DNA from: Micrococcus lylae NBRC 15355
Lineage (GTDB): Bacteria; Actinomycetota; Actinomycetes; Actinomycetales; Micrococcaceae
Length of the DNA: 64,000 bases
NCBI RefSeq assembly: GCF_001570885.1
Contig: NZ_BCSN01000008.1
Coordinates: forward strand, 1-64,000
Direction of reading: 5' to 3'
The notes beneath the pieces were generated by a model that was not told the DNA's origin, did no database searches, and was given only the letters and a program-made list of their open reading frames with translations. Below are positions 33,262 through 42,700 of the stretch, piece after piece (position 1 is the stretch's first letter; each line of letters opens with the position of its first letter). A program made the translations under genes and the position numbers.

Positions 33262-34981
33262 GGGTCTGCTCCTTCCCGACGGCGGCGCCTGCCTCGTCCT
33301 GCACCGCACCGCAGGTGCCGCCCGGCCGGTCCCCGACGAAGGCTCGTGCCTGCGCCTGTCCCTCGCCTCGCGCGGGGGTCGGCTCGGCGGCGCCCCGGCG
33401 CACCTCGTGCGCCTCGACCCGCCGCATCTGCGCGGTGTCCCGTGCGGCCGCGGCCTCGGCGATGAACTGCCGGGCGGCGGCCGGCTGCCCCTGTCTGCCC
33501 TCCGAGCGCAGGCCGTGCCAGGCCAGCAGCAGGGTGAGCGCGGCCGTGCCGATGCCGATCGCGGCGACGAGGTCCATGCCGGCCATGAACGCGCCGTCGG
33601 CGATCTCGAGGAGACGGGTGCCGCCGTCGGGAAGGGACTCGGCGATCCGGTGGGCGGCGGCGAGGGTCTGGGAGGCGGCGTCCGCGGAGGCCGCGTCCAT
33701 GCCGGGCAGGTCCGCGGTCTCGCGCACCTGCGCCGCATAGAGGGCCATGCCGGCGGTGCCCAGCACCGCGGTTCCCATGGCACCGCCGAACTCATAGCCG
33801 GTCTCGGAGATCGCGGCGGCCGCGCCGGCGCGCTCGGGTGGGGCTGCGGTGAGGATGACGTCGTTGGTGAGGGTCTCGGCCAGGCCCACGCCGAGGCCGA
33901 ACAGGCAGGACAGCAGCGTGAACAGGAGCATGGTCTCGTCCCCGTGCATCTGTGTGCCCGCCCCGAAGCCGCAGATCACCAACCCCAGACCGACCATGAT
34001 CACGGTGCGCACGGAGACGGTCTTCGCCAGGGCAGGGGCGAGCAGGGTGCCCACTACGGAGGCCGCCGCCAGCGGAAGCATCCACAGGCCGGCCGCAGCC
34101 GAGCCCATGCCCTCCACCAGCATCAGGTACTGGGGGAGGAAGAACATCAGGCCCATCAAGGCGAACATGGAGATCACGTTGATGGACACCGCGGAGGTGA
34201 AGGCGATGTTCGCGAACAGGGACACGTCGATCATCGGGTTCGCCAGGCGCCGCTGCCGCAGGATGAACCAGGTCAGTGCCGCGCCGCCGGCCGCCAGGCC
34301 CACCAGCACGGTCCAGTCCGGGGACTTCGCGGCGGTCTTCAGGGCGTAGACGACGCCGATCAGGCCCACGATGGACAGCAGTGCGGACAGCGGGTCGAAG
34401 GGGCCCGGGTGTGGGTCCTTGGACTCCGGCAGCAGGAACGGGGCGAGCAGCAGGAACGCCGCCATGACCGGGACGTTCATGAGGAACACCGAGCCCCACC
34501 AGAAGTGCTCGAGCAGCGCACCGCCCACCACGGGGCCGAGCGCGGCTCCGCCGGAGAATGCGGTGGCCCACACGGCGATCGCGGTGCGGCGCTCAGTGCG
34601 GTCCGGGAAGATCGTGCGGATCAGGCCGAGGGTGGAGGGCATGAGGGTGGCGCCGCCGATGCCGAGCAGGGCGCGGGCGAGGATCAGCGTCTCCGGGGTG
34701 GTGGCGAACGCCGCCACCAGGGAGGCGGCGCCGAACAGCGGGGCGCCGATGAGCAGCAGACGCCGGCGCCCGATCCGGTCGCCGAGGGACCCCATGAAGA
34801 TCAGCAGTCCGGCCAGCAGGAACGAGTAGAGGTCGATGATCCACAGCAGCTGGGTGGAGCTCGGCTGCAGGTCGGCCGACAGAGACGGCACGGCGATGCC
34901 GAGCACGGACATGTCGATGGAGATCAGCAGCACGGGCAGGACCAGCACGGCCATCGCGGTCCAGCGGCGGAGTGCGGACAC
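33254..34981 (-). CDS. MFS drug exporter, DHA2 (EmrB/QacA) type with long C-terminal tail
   Basis: 575 residues from a GTG at 34981, GAGGTG a few bases upstream; an upstream start would add about 24 unconserved residues. Fourteen helices are expected: LISIDMSVLGIAVPSLSADL, WIIDLYSFLLAGLLIFMGSLGDRIGRR (motif A), ARALLGIGGATLMPSTL (motif B). This is the SmvA/QacA-like branch active on cationic drugs and detergents. About 70 charged or low-complexity residues follow the last helix. First gene of the MFS-tetR operon. Confidence 0.9.
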   Translation of the reverse strand: MSALRRWTAMAVLVLPVLLISIDMSVLGIAVPSLSADLQPSSTQLLWIIDLYSFLLAGLLIFMGSLGDRIGRRRLLLIGAPLFGAASLVAAFATTPETLILARALLGIGGATLMPSTLGLIRTIFPDRTERRTAIAVWATAFSGGAALGPVVGGALLEHFWWGSVFLMNVPVMAAFLLLAPFLLPESKDPHPGPFDPLSALLSIVGLIGVVYALKTAAKSPDWTVLVGLAAGGAALTWFILRQRRLANPMIDVSLFANIAFTSAVSINVISMFALMGLMFFLPQYLMLVEGMGSAAAGLWMLPLAAASVVGTLLAPALAKTVSVRTVIMVGLGLVICGFGAGTQMHGDETMLLFTLLSCLFGLGVGLAETLTNDVILTAAPPERAGAAAAISETGYEFGGAMGTAVLGTAGMALYAAQVRETADLPGMDAASADAASQTLAAAHRIAESLPDGGTRLLEIADGAFMAGMDLVAAIGIGTAALTLLLAWHGLRSEGRQGQPAAARQFIAEAAAARDTAQMRRVEAHEVRRGAAEPTPARGEGQAQARAFVGDRPGGTCGAVQDEAGAAVGKEQTRG

Positions 34982-35034
34982 AGGGCACCTCACGGGGAAG
35001 TTCGGGTTAGGACGCGGACCATCCTGACACAGAG

Positions 35035-35072
35035 TTGGCCGGGCGGCCAAGTCCTTTTGGCCATCTGGCCGA
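35035..35072. promoter_or_regulatory. Two TetR-type operators upstream of the MFS-tetR operon
   Basis: TTGGCCgggcGGCCAA (35035-35050) and TTGGCCatctGGCCGA (35057-35072) are palindromes of the same design, centres 22 nt apart. The first can overlap a minus-strand -35 (TTGGCC) with CAGGAT 18 nt further as -10. Repressor binding would block this promoter. Confidence 0.7.
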
Positions 35073-35238
35073 AAGTGTGGTGGGCGGCGCCTGCGGCCGG
35101 TGCCCCGTCGGTGCGTGCTCAGGCGGATGGGCGCGGGCCGGGGGCCTGCTCGGCGTCCTTCGTCTGTCCCCGGGCGAACCGCTCCGCCCTCGGCGGAGGG
35201 GCCTGCTCGGACGCCTTGCCCGGGCCTAGCCTGGTGCC

Positions 35239-35442
35239 ATGATCACTGCACGTCCCCCGAAGGGTGCCCGCCCGCCGGCCTCCGCCACGGACCGCGCTCG
35301 GCGTCCCCGCATCAGCCCGCTCCTGCCGACCATGGCCCTCGCCCTGGCCGGCGTCATCGGTGCCGCGATCCGCGGTTCGAAGAACACCTCCGCCCCGACC
35401 GCCCGCGAGCGCCGTCAGGCCGGCCGCGGCGGGAAGGCGTGA
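35239..35442 (+). CDS. Small basic protein with one membrane segment, leaderless
   Basis: 67 residues: a basic, Pro/Ala-rich N-terminus, one hydrophobic stretch (LLPTMALALAGVIGAAI) and a basic tail. TAGCCT lies six bases before the ATG, so the message probably starts at the ATG. The stop overlaps the start of the YchJ-like gene (GTGA). No family recognised; likely a small inner-membrane protein. Confidence 0.55.
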   Translation: MITARPPKGARPPASATDRARRPRISPLLPTMALALAGVIGAAIRGSKNTSAPTARERRQAGRGGKA

Positions 35443-35900
35443 GCGCCGGGGCCTGCCCCTGCGGGCTCGGCCTGCCCTACGCCGAGTGCTGCGGGAGGGC
35501 ACACCAGCGCTTCGCGGCCACCGGGAAGCTGACCGCGCCCACCGCGGAGGCCCTCATGCGCTCGCGCTTCGCCGCGTTCGCCCGCCTCGGCGAGGCGGAT
35601 CCGAACCACGACGACGGCGCGGCGGAGTCTGCCGCGATGGTCGCCTATCTGCGGGCCACCTGGGCCGCCGAGCATCGCCCCTCCGCCGCGGACCTCACCC
35701 CGACGCCGGCGGAGCCGGCGGCGCGCTTCACGGGCCTGGCCGTGCTCTCCACCCAGGACGGCGGGCCGTTCCAGGACCGCGGTGTGGTCGAGTTCGTGGC
35801 GGTCGGCGAGGGCGAGGGCGGCCGGTTCCGCCTGCACGAGACCAGCCGCTTCCGCCGTGAGGGCGGGGCCTGGGTCTACGTCGACGGCGAGGTGCGCTGA
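35439..35900 (+). CDS. YchJ/UPF0225-family protein with N-terminal SEC-C zinc motif
   Basis: 153 residues from a GTG at 35439. CPCGLGLPYAECCG is the SEC-C-type metal site, followed by the UPF0225 region (TAEALMRSRFAAF, RFTGLAVL, VVEFVAV, ETSRFRREGGAWVYVDG), a cystatin/NTF2-like domain. Function unknown. Coupled to the small ORF upstream by a 4-nt overlap. Confidence 0.88.
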   Translation: MSAGACPCGLGLPYAECCGRAHQRFAATGKLTAPTAEALMRSRFAAFARLGEADPNHDDGAAESAAMVAYLRATWAAEHRPSAADLTPTPAEPAARFTGLAVLSTQDGGPFQDRGVVEFVAVGEGEGGRFRLHETSRFRREGGAWVYVDGEVR

Positions 35901-35983
35901 CCGGAGGGCGTCGGTCTGCCTCGGGGTGGGCCGGCATCTGACGCCGGCACGTCTCGAATGCGTGCGTCGGCCCGGTCCCGACC

Positions 35984-36274
35984 TCAGAGGAAGAGGCCGG
36001 AGAGGGCCGAGAGGACCAGCGCGGCCAGGCAGAGGACCGCCACGATCGTGACGATCGGCTTCGGACGGCGCGGGGCGTCGTCCTCCTCGAATCCGTGGTG
36101 GCGCAGCTCCGGGGGCATCTCGCCCATGGCGGGTCTCCTCATTCCTCGTCCGGGGTGAAACAGGTCCTCGATCCGCCGCTCGAACACCGCGGCGAGGCGG
36201 AAGGCGAGCGGGAGCGAGGGGTCGTAGCGGCCCTTCTCCAAGGAGATCACGGTCTGGCGGCAGACGCGATCGCG
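35984..36274 (-). pseudogene. Truncated XRE-family regulator with C-terminal membrane helix
   Basis: The frame reads DRVCRQTVISLEKGRYDPSL, the second half of the helix-turn-helix of small XRE regulators, then IEDLFHPG and a C-terminal hydrophobic helix (IVTIVAVLCLAALVLSAL). An in-frame TGA lies directly upstream (36275-36277), and none of the three frames holds the expected first helices. A GTG at 36250 could give 88 residues but has no ribosome site. Probably a deletion remnant. Confidence 0.65.
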
Positions 36275-36336
36275 TCAGGAGGAAACCATGAGGTGGGCCG
36301 CTGAAGGCTATGCAGCCGAGGTTGCAGGCACGGCGA

Positions 36337-36377
36337 GGCCCCCGCACCGCCGCCGGGAAGGCGGAGGTGCGGGGGCC
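36337..36377. terminator. Terminator after the aminopeptidase-like gene
   Basis: GGCCCCCGCACC and GGTGCGGGGGCC form a perfect 12-bp stem around a 17-nt loop, 41 nt beyond the stop of the minus-strand hydrolase gene. Confidence 0.8.
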
Positions 36378-36417
36378 GTCGTCGTGAAGGGGGAGACGCT
36401 CCCCCGTCAGCAGAGGA

Positions 36418-38232
36418 TCAGCGGTTCAGGAAGTCCTCGACCGAGGGAACCACCGCACGGGAGTCAAGCAGCTCGCGCTGCATGGCGGCCTCGGTGATGC
36501 GGTTGGCGGCCTTGACGGCCTCGGTGCGCATCGTGATCTTGATGTCGTTCTTGTGGGTCGGGGTGCCGGCCACCTGGTGGGCCTCGGTGTCCATCGGCAG
36601 CGGCAGGGCCTCGCAGAGCGTGTACTCGTCCGGCATCTCACCGGTCAGGAAGTACTCGCGCACCGGGGCGTCCACACATTCGGAACCGTACGGGAAGACG
36701 CCGTGCGAGCCCTCGTTGTCCACGGAGATCAGCGAGGTGTTGCGCAGTACGCCGGCAGCACGGTGGCTGCCCTCATACGGGGTGGCGGCGTCCAGCTCCG
36801 TCTGGATGATGACGGCGTCCTGGGCCTTGGCACCACCCGGCTGCTTCGGCATGGAGGTCTGGGCGGGCCAGTACATGCACTCGGACGGGCCCATCATGAC
36901 GCCGATCCACGGGGCCTTGCGGATCAGGTCCTTGACCCACGAGGTCCAGTAGCCCTTCGACTGGTTCCACTGGCCGTCCTGGCAGCGGATGGCGGAGAAG
37001 GTGCCGGAGAAGGTCACCTGATCGCCGGTCTTCACGGCCTCGGCGATGCGGCCGCGGTTCTCCACGGACTCCATGCCCCGGGCGGCGAAGCGGTCGAAGG
37101 CCGCGACCTGGTCGGCCGGCATCTCCGCGCGCGCCTGGGCGACGACCTCCTCGAGCTGGGCCTTCGCCTCCTCCGGGGTCTCCGCCTCGGCCTCCTCTGC
37201 AGAGATCTTCAGGAACATGCGGATCATCACGCCGGCGAACGGGTAGTCGGCGGTGTTGTACATCGCCGGGAGGATGAACGAGCCGGCGACCATCTGGCCG
37301 AGCATCGAGCGGGTGCCGCCGGCGGCCTCCCACTGCTCGCGGATCTCCATCGCGTCGGTGCCCAGGCCGAACTCGTCGTCATGGCGGGCCACCCACGGGA
37401 GCATCATGTCCTGGAACTGGCGGTCACGGGAACGCGGTTGCAGGTCCCAGGTGGTCTGGAGGCCGTCACGGGAGACGTCCACGGCGGAGTCCAGCAGGAA
37501 GCGGTGGGCGCGCTGCGGGAACTCGCGCTGGTACCAGGAGCCCAGCCAGGTGCCGTAGGAGTAGCCGATGTAGGACAGCTGCTCCTCGCCGAACAGGGCG
37601 CGGATGAAGTCCATGTCATACACGGTCTGCTCGGTGGTGATGTACGGGGTGAGCGGGTTCTCGAGGCAGGCCTCGGTCTGAGCCTTCTGGTCCTCCCAGA
37701 TGTCCGCGTCCGGGTCCGGGGTGTACGTGCACTCCAGCGGAGTGGACTCGCCCACGCCTCGCGGGTCGAAGCCGATGAAGTCGTAGGACTCCGCCAGCTC
37801 GGGGGCGCGTTCGGCCATGGCCGGACCCCAGGGCAGGCCGGAGCCGCCCGGGCCGCCCGGGTTCACGAGGGCGATGCCCTGGCGGTTCGGGTTGCCCTTC
37901 GAGGTCTCGGTCTTGGCGACCCGCAGGGTGATGGTGTTGCCGTCGGTCGGGTTGTGCCAGTCCCGCGGCACGGTCACGTCCGCGCAGGCGGTGCCCGGGA
38001 TGGCGCCGAAGCGCTCGTTGAGGGACTCCGAGCCGAAGTCGCAGTCCTCCCAGTTCAGCTCTTGGTCCAGCAGGTGCGCGCCGAGGACGCCGGCGTCGTT
38101 CACCTGGTTGCCCTTGCCGTTGTTGCCGTTGCCGGGTGCGGCGCTCGCCGGGGCGACGCCTCCCAGGCCCAGGGCGGCGACTGCCGCCACGGCCGCCGAG
38201 ATCTTCATGTAGCGCGACTTCTTCAGGCTCAT
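36418..38232 (-). CDS. Secreted tripeptidyl-aminopeptidase-like alpha/beta hydrolase
   Basis: 604 residues from the ATG at 38232, chosen because GAGGA stands eight bases upstream; two earlier in-frame ATGs (38238, 38247) overlap that site. Sec signal peptide ends near ASA (about residue 31). Alpha/beta-hydrolase with the TAP C-terminal domain: oxyanion region NPGGPGGSG, FDPRGVGES, nucleophile Ser in GYSYGTWLG (about S225), Asp in ELDAATPYEG and His in NEGSHGVF. Relatives (Streptomyces Tap, SlpD/E) release tripeptides from protein N-termini outside the cell. Fits with the extracellular subtilase encoded nearby. Confidence 0.9.
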   Translation of the reverse strand: MSLKKSRYMKISAAVAAVAALGLGGVAPASAAPGNGNNGKGNQVNDAGVLGAHLLDQELNWEDCDFGSESLNERFGAIPGTACADVTVPRDWHNPTDGNTITLRVAKTETSKGNPNRQGIALVNPGGPGGSGLPWGPAMAERAPELAESYDFIGFDPRGVGESTPLECTYTPDPDADIWEDQKAQTEACLENPLTPYITTEQTVYDMDFIRALFGEEQLSYIGYSYGTWLGSWYQREFPQRAHRFLLDSAVDVSRDGLQTTWDLQPRSRDRQFQDMMLPWVARHDDEFGLGTDAMEIREQWEAAGGTRSMLGQMVAGSFILPAMYNTADYPFAGVMIRMFLKISAEEAEAETPEEAKAQLEEVVAQARAEMPADQVAAFDRFAARGMESVENRGRIAEAVKTGDQVTFSGTFSAIRCQDGQWNQSKGYWTSWVKDLIRKAPWIGVMMGPSECMYWPAQTSMPKQPGGAKAQDAVIIQTELDAATPYEGSHRAAGVLRNTSLISVDNEGSHGVFPYGSECVDAPVREYFLTGEMPDEYTLCEALPLPMDTEAHQVAGTPTHKNDIKITMRTEAVKAANRITEAAMQRELLDSRAVVPSVEDFLNR

Positions 38233-38410
38233 GCCCATCGTCCTCATCTGTCGTGTTGTGTTGCCGGGAGTGACACAGGCTTCCCCTCAGACAGTCTGTG
38301 TGTGCGCCACATTACAGATCGACGCGAACTGAATGTGGTGGGAATCACTCCGGGGTCATGGTTCCACGGTGCCAGTGCATGGATATTCGACGCCTGACCA
38401 GGGCTGTCCG

Positions 38411-38453
38411 GGCGGTGTGCAACCAGCCGGAGGGCGGTGTGCAACCAGCCGGT
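38411..38453. repeat. 21-bp direct repeat, two copies
   Basis: GGGCGGTGTGCAACCAGCCG occurs at 38411 and 38433 (period 22), upstream of the aminopeptidase-like gene and past the end of the glycosylase-like gene. Possible paired regulator sites. A minus-strand TAATGT at 38314-38319 is a candidate -10 for the hydrolase gene. Confidence 0.6.
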
Positions 38454-38483
38454 CACAGTGTGTCGCGGGGTGCACAGCCGTCG

Positions 38484-39461
38484 TCAGGCCAGGCGCGAGG
38501 TCGCCTCCAGCAGCCGTGCCCGCAGAGCCTGGCCGCGGACTGCGAACTCGCGCTGGCGTCGCGCGTACTCGGCCCGGCCCGCGGGCGTCTCGATGCGGAT
38601 CGGCTCGAAGCCCCAGTCCACGAGGTCGTAGGGCGAGGCCTTCATGTCCATCTCCCGGATCTCCCAGGCCAGCTCGAAGCAGTCCGCCGCGAGCTCCGAG
38701 GGGACCGCCGGCGTGAGCTTGCCGGCCCACTTGTGGAGGTCCATGTTGCCGTGCAGGCATCCGGGCTGCTCCATGTCCCGCATCGTCTGGCGGGTCGGCT
38801 GCTCCTCGTTCAGGGCGCGGGCCTCGGGGGCGAAGAAGCGGAAGGCGTCGAAGTGCGTGCAGCGGATCCGCTGGCCCTCCACCACGGCGTTCGTACCCTT
38901 GGCGCCGAGGCGCAGGGGCACGGTCGAGTGGCGCACCCCGTGGACCTCGGAGCGATAGGCCATGGCCCACTCGTGGAGGCCGAAGCAGCCGAGGCGGGCC
39001 TGGCGGCCGGCGGTGCGGCCGAGCAGGTCACGGATGAAGGCGATCCCCGTGGCACGGTCCGCGGCGAAGGTCTCCTGGTCCACGGTCCAGCCGCCCTCCG
39101 GGGCGTCAGGGTGCTCGCCGGGGGCGACGCGGCGGTAGTGCGTCCAGCTGTGCCGCGGGGCCTGCGCGAACTCCTCGGCCTCGGCCGCCGCGGCCGAGCC
39201 GGCCGAGTCGTCGGCGAGGATGACGCCCAGCCCCGGGTGCCAGCGCTGCAGTGAGCCTGCGGACTGGCTGTAGTACGTGAAGAGGAAGTCGTACACGGGG
39301 TGGCGCAGGCCGTCGTTGTGCAGTGCCATGAGCGGATCGGTGCGCTCGGCGATGCGGGCCCGATGCGCCCGGGCAGCGGCGCGCCACTGGGTGGCGGGCA
39401 GGACGACGTCGGCCTGCTGGGGTGTGGCAGGGCGGCGGTGGAGGTCAGAGGGGGAGTGCAT
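38484..39461 (-). CDS. Conserved protein of the family annotated as 3-methyladenine DNA glycosylase
   Basis: 325 residues. The sequence (MALHNDGLRHPVYDFLFTYY, RWHPGLGVIL, PGCLHGNMDLHKWAGKL, EIREMDMKASPYDL) matches a widely conserved actinobacterial family usually labelled 3-methyladenine DNA glycosylase; I see no helix-hairpin-helix or classic glycosylase motif, so that name may be an inherited label. The HGNMDLHKW and ETFAADRATGIAF segments look like an active site. Start ATG at 39461 is preferred over 39473, but ribosome sites are weak for both. Transcribed divergently from the subtilase gene. Confidence 0.7.
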   Translation of the reverse strand: MHSPSDLHRRPATPQQADVVLPATQWRAAARAHRARIAERTDPLMALHNDGLRHPVYDFLFTYYSQSAGSLQRWHPGLGVILADDSAGSAAAAEAEEFAQAPRHSWTHYRRVAPGEHPDAPEGGWTVDQETFAADRATGIAFIRDLLGRTAGRQARLGCFGLHEWAMAYRSEVHGVRHSTVPLRLGAKGTNAVVEGQRIRCTHFDAFRFFAPEARALNEEQPTRQTMRDMEQPGCLHGNMDLHKWAGKLTPAVPSELAADCFELAWEIREMDMKASPYDLVDWGFEPIRIETPAGRAEYARRQREFAVRGQALRARLLEATSRLA

Positions 39462-39541
39462 GACTCCGCCCATTCTTCCCGAATCGCGGGTCCGAGCCGG
39501 CTCTCTCCGGACGCCCGGCCCCCGTTGCGTGGCGCGTTCAG

Positions 39542-39566
39542 ATCACATTCAGGTAACGGTTGTGAT
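39542..39566. promoter_or_regulatory. Inverted repeat and promoter region before the subtilase gene
   Basis: ATCACA and TGTGAT are separated by 13 nt, a possible regulator site; TTAGATT, about 20 nt downstream (39584-39590), is a -10 candidate for the subtilase message, giving a leader of about 120 nt. The repeat could also serve the divergent gene. Confidence 0.35.
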
Positions 39567-39714
39567 GTCCAGGGCTTACCCAGGTTAGATTTGCACTCGC
39601 GTGTATGGCCTGGATCACGCCCTGAGGGGAAACAAGGGCGCCAGTCGCCGCACCCGCACCGCCCGCCCGGTCCCGGGTGGGGAATCCACATCATTGGTGA
39701 GGAAAGGCGAGGTT

Positions 39715-42700
39715 ATGTCTGATAACCCCCAGCGCACCCGGAGGTTCCGGGCCCTGGCCGCCGCCGTCGCCGGTGCCGGCCTGGTCGTGGCGCCCATCGC
39801 GGGCGCTCCGGCCATGGCGGCCCCGAACGACGTGCAGGCCAGCTCGACCACCGGCGTGCCGACGATCTCGGACAAGTACGAGGCCGGTCGTTACTTCGTG
39901 GTCCTCAAGGACCAGCCCTCGGTGACCTACACCGGCGGCACCGCCGGCTTCGAGGCCACCGCCACGGGCAAGGGCAAGCCGTTCGACGCGAACCGCCCGT
40001 CCGTGGCCAAGTACGAGCAGCACCTGGCCATGCGTCAGGAGGCCGTCGCCAAGGGCGCCGGCGTCAAGACGCAGATGAAGTTCAAGCGTGCGCTCAACGC
40101 GTTCGTCGCCGAGCTGACCCCGGCCCAGGCCATGCAGCTGGCGAAGGACGACCGCGTCCTCGGCATCGCCAAGGACGAGCAGAACGCTCCGGACTACTCG
40201 TCCACCGAGTTCCTGGGCCTGCCCGGTTCCAAGGGCGCCTGGAACAGCACCTACGGCGGTGCGGCGCAGGCCGGCAAGGGCGTCGTGGTCGGCGTCATCG
40301 ACTCCGGCATCTACCCGGACCAGCCGTTCGTGTCCGGCGAGCCGGTCAAGCCGCTGTCCGGCACCCCGAAGGTCGGCGAGCCGTACAAGACGGCCGACGG
40401 GCGCACCGCCATGCTCAAGGCCGACGGCACCACCGCCTACGCCGACTGTGAGACCGGCCCGGACTTCCCCGCCGAGTCCTGCAACGACAAGATCCTGGGC
40501 GCGTACGCGTTCTCCGAGGACTTCGAGGCCTTCGTGCCCGCCGAGAACCGTCACCCGTCCGAGCGCATCTCGCCGCTGGGCGTGTTCTCGCACGGCACCC
40601 ACGTGGCCACCACGATCCTCGGCAACCACGGCACCGAGCAGATCATGAACGACGAGTCCTACGGCGAGGGCTCCGGCGTGGCTCCGGAAGCCAAGCTGAT
40701 CTCCTACAAGATCTGCTGGGAGGACAACGACCCGAACACCGGCGGCTGCTACACCTCCGCCTCCGTGGCCGCCATCGAGCAGGCGATCGCCAACAACGTG
40801 GACGTGCTCAACTACTCGATCTCCGGCAACAACAACTCGATCGTGGATCCGGTGGCCATGGCCTTCCGCTCCGCGGCCGAGGCCGGCATCTTCGTGGCTG
40901 CCTCCGCCGGCAACTCCGGCCCGGGCCCGAACACGGTCAACCACTCCTCCCCGTGGCTCACCACGGTCGCCGCCCAGACGTTCTCCAACGAGCTGACCGG
41001 CACCATCGAGTTCGAGGACGGCACCAAGGTCCGCGGCGCCTCCGCCGCCACCTCTGAGGCCGGTCCGGCCGAGGTCGTGCTCGCCTCCGAGGTCGCCGCC
41101 GGCTCCGACGAGAAGGCCGCGCGCCTCTGCGTGCCGGGCGGACTCTCCGACGAGGCCGCCGGCAAGATCGTGGTCTGCGAGCGCGGCGAAATCGCGCGCG
41201 TGGACAAGTCTGCGGCCGTGGCGGAGGCCGGCGGCGTCGGCATGATCCTGGTCAACATGACCGAGGGCTCGCTGGACGCGGACCTGCACTCCGTGCCGAC
41301 CGTCCACACCAACGACACCTCCGTGATCGACAAGGTGCGTGACAAGGACATCAAGGCCACCATCGTCCCTGAGGACACCACCGGCCTGCCGGAGGAGCCG
41401 CTGCCGCAGGTCGCCGGCTTCTCCTCGCGCGGCCCGTCCAACGCGGAGAACCAGGAGTTCCTGAAGCCGGACGTGGGCGCCCCGGGCGTCGCCGTCCTGG
41501 CCGGCGTCTCCGCCCTGGACCCGGACTACGGCGGAGACACCTTCGGCCTGATGTCCGGCACCTCCATGGCCTCGCCGAACGTGGCGGGCATGGGAGCCCT
41601 GCTGGCCGGCAAGCACACCGACTGGTCCCCGATGGCCATCAAGTCCGCCCTGATGACCACCGCCGACCCGGTGAAGAACTCCGACGGTTCGGACAACCAG
41701 GACAACTTCGCCACCGGCGCCGGCTCCGCCAACCCGAAGGCCGCCGCGGCCCCGGGCCTGGTGTACGAGTCCGACGCCAAGCAGTGGGACTCCCTGCTGT
41801 TCGGCGACATCGCCGGCCGTGACGTCAACGTCCCGTCCGTCGTGGTCCCGGACGTGGTGGGCTCCACTGAGGTGAAGCGCACCGTGACCGCCACCCAGGC
41901 AGGCACCTGGAAGTTCACCTCAGACGTTCCGGGCTTCGAGATCAAGGCCTCCCCGTCGACCGTGACCCTCGCCAAGGGGCAGTCGGCCGAGGTCACCCTG
42001 ACGATCTCGCGCACCGACGCCGAGCTGGACACCTGGACCCACGGCTCCATGTCCTGGGAGCGCCCGGCCGCCCAGTCGGTGACCTCCCCGGTCACCCTGA
42101 AGGCCAAGGCCGCCTCGGTCACCGCCGAGAACGGCACCGCCGACATCGTCGACGAGGGCGCCTCCGGTTCCCACGACGTGGAGGTCAAGGCCGGCATCAC
42201 CGGCGAGCTGACCCCGACCATCGCGGGTCTGAACCAGAGCGAGTCCGAGGCCATCACCAAGAAGCCGGGCGGTGAGCTCGATGTCGCGGAGAACGAGTCG
42301 ACCGCCATCCGTGAGGTGAACGTGGCGGAGGGCGTGGAGTCCTTCTCCGTCGCCATCAACTCCGGCCGTGCCGGCTCCGACTGGGACCTGTTCGTCTTCA
42401 CCCCGTCCGGCCAGCTCATCGAGCGGGCCACCGCTGCGGAGTCCGAGGACGTCACCATCAACTCCCCGGCGGCCGGTCAGTACATCGTCATCGCGCACCT
42501 GTACAGCACCGACGACGGATCCAGCGACGACGCCACCCTGGAGACCCTCCAGCTGACCGCCGACGCCGGCAACCTGACCGTGGACCCGAACCCGGTCCCG
42601 GTCGTGAAGGGCCAGACCACCAAGACCACCGTCTCCTGGTCCGGCCTGACCGAGGGCACCTGGCGCGGTGTGATCACCTGGGCTCCGGGTGTGACCTCCA

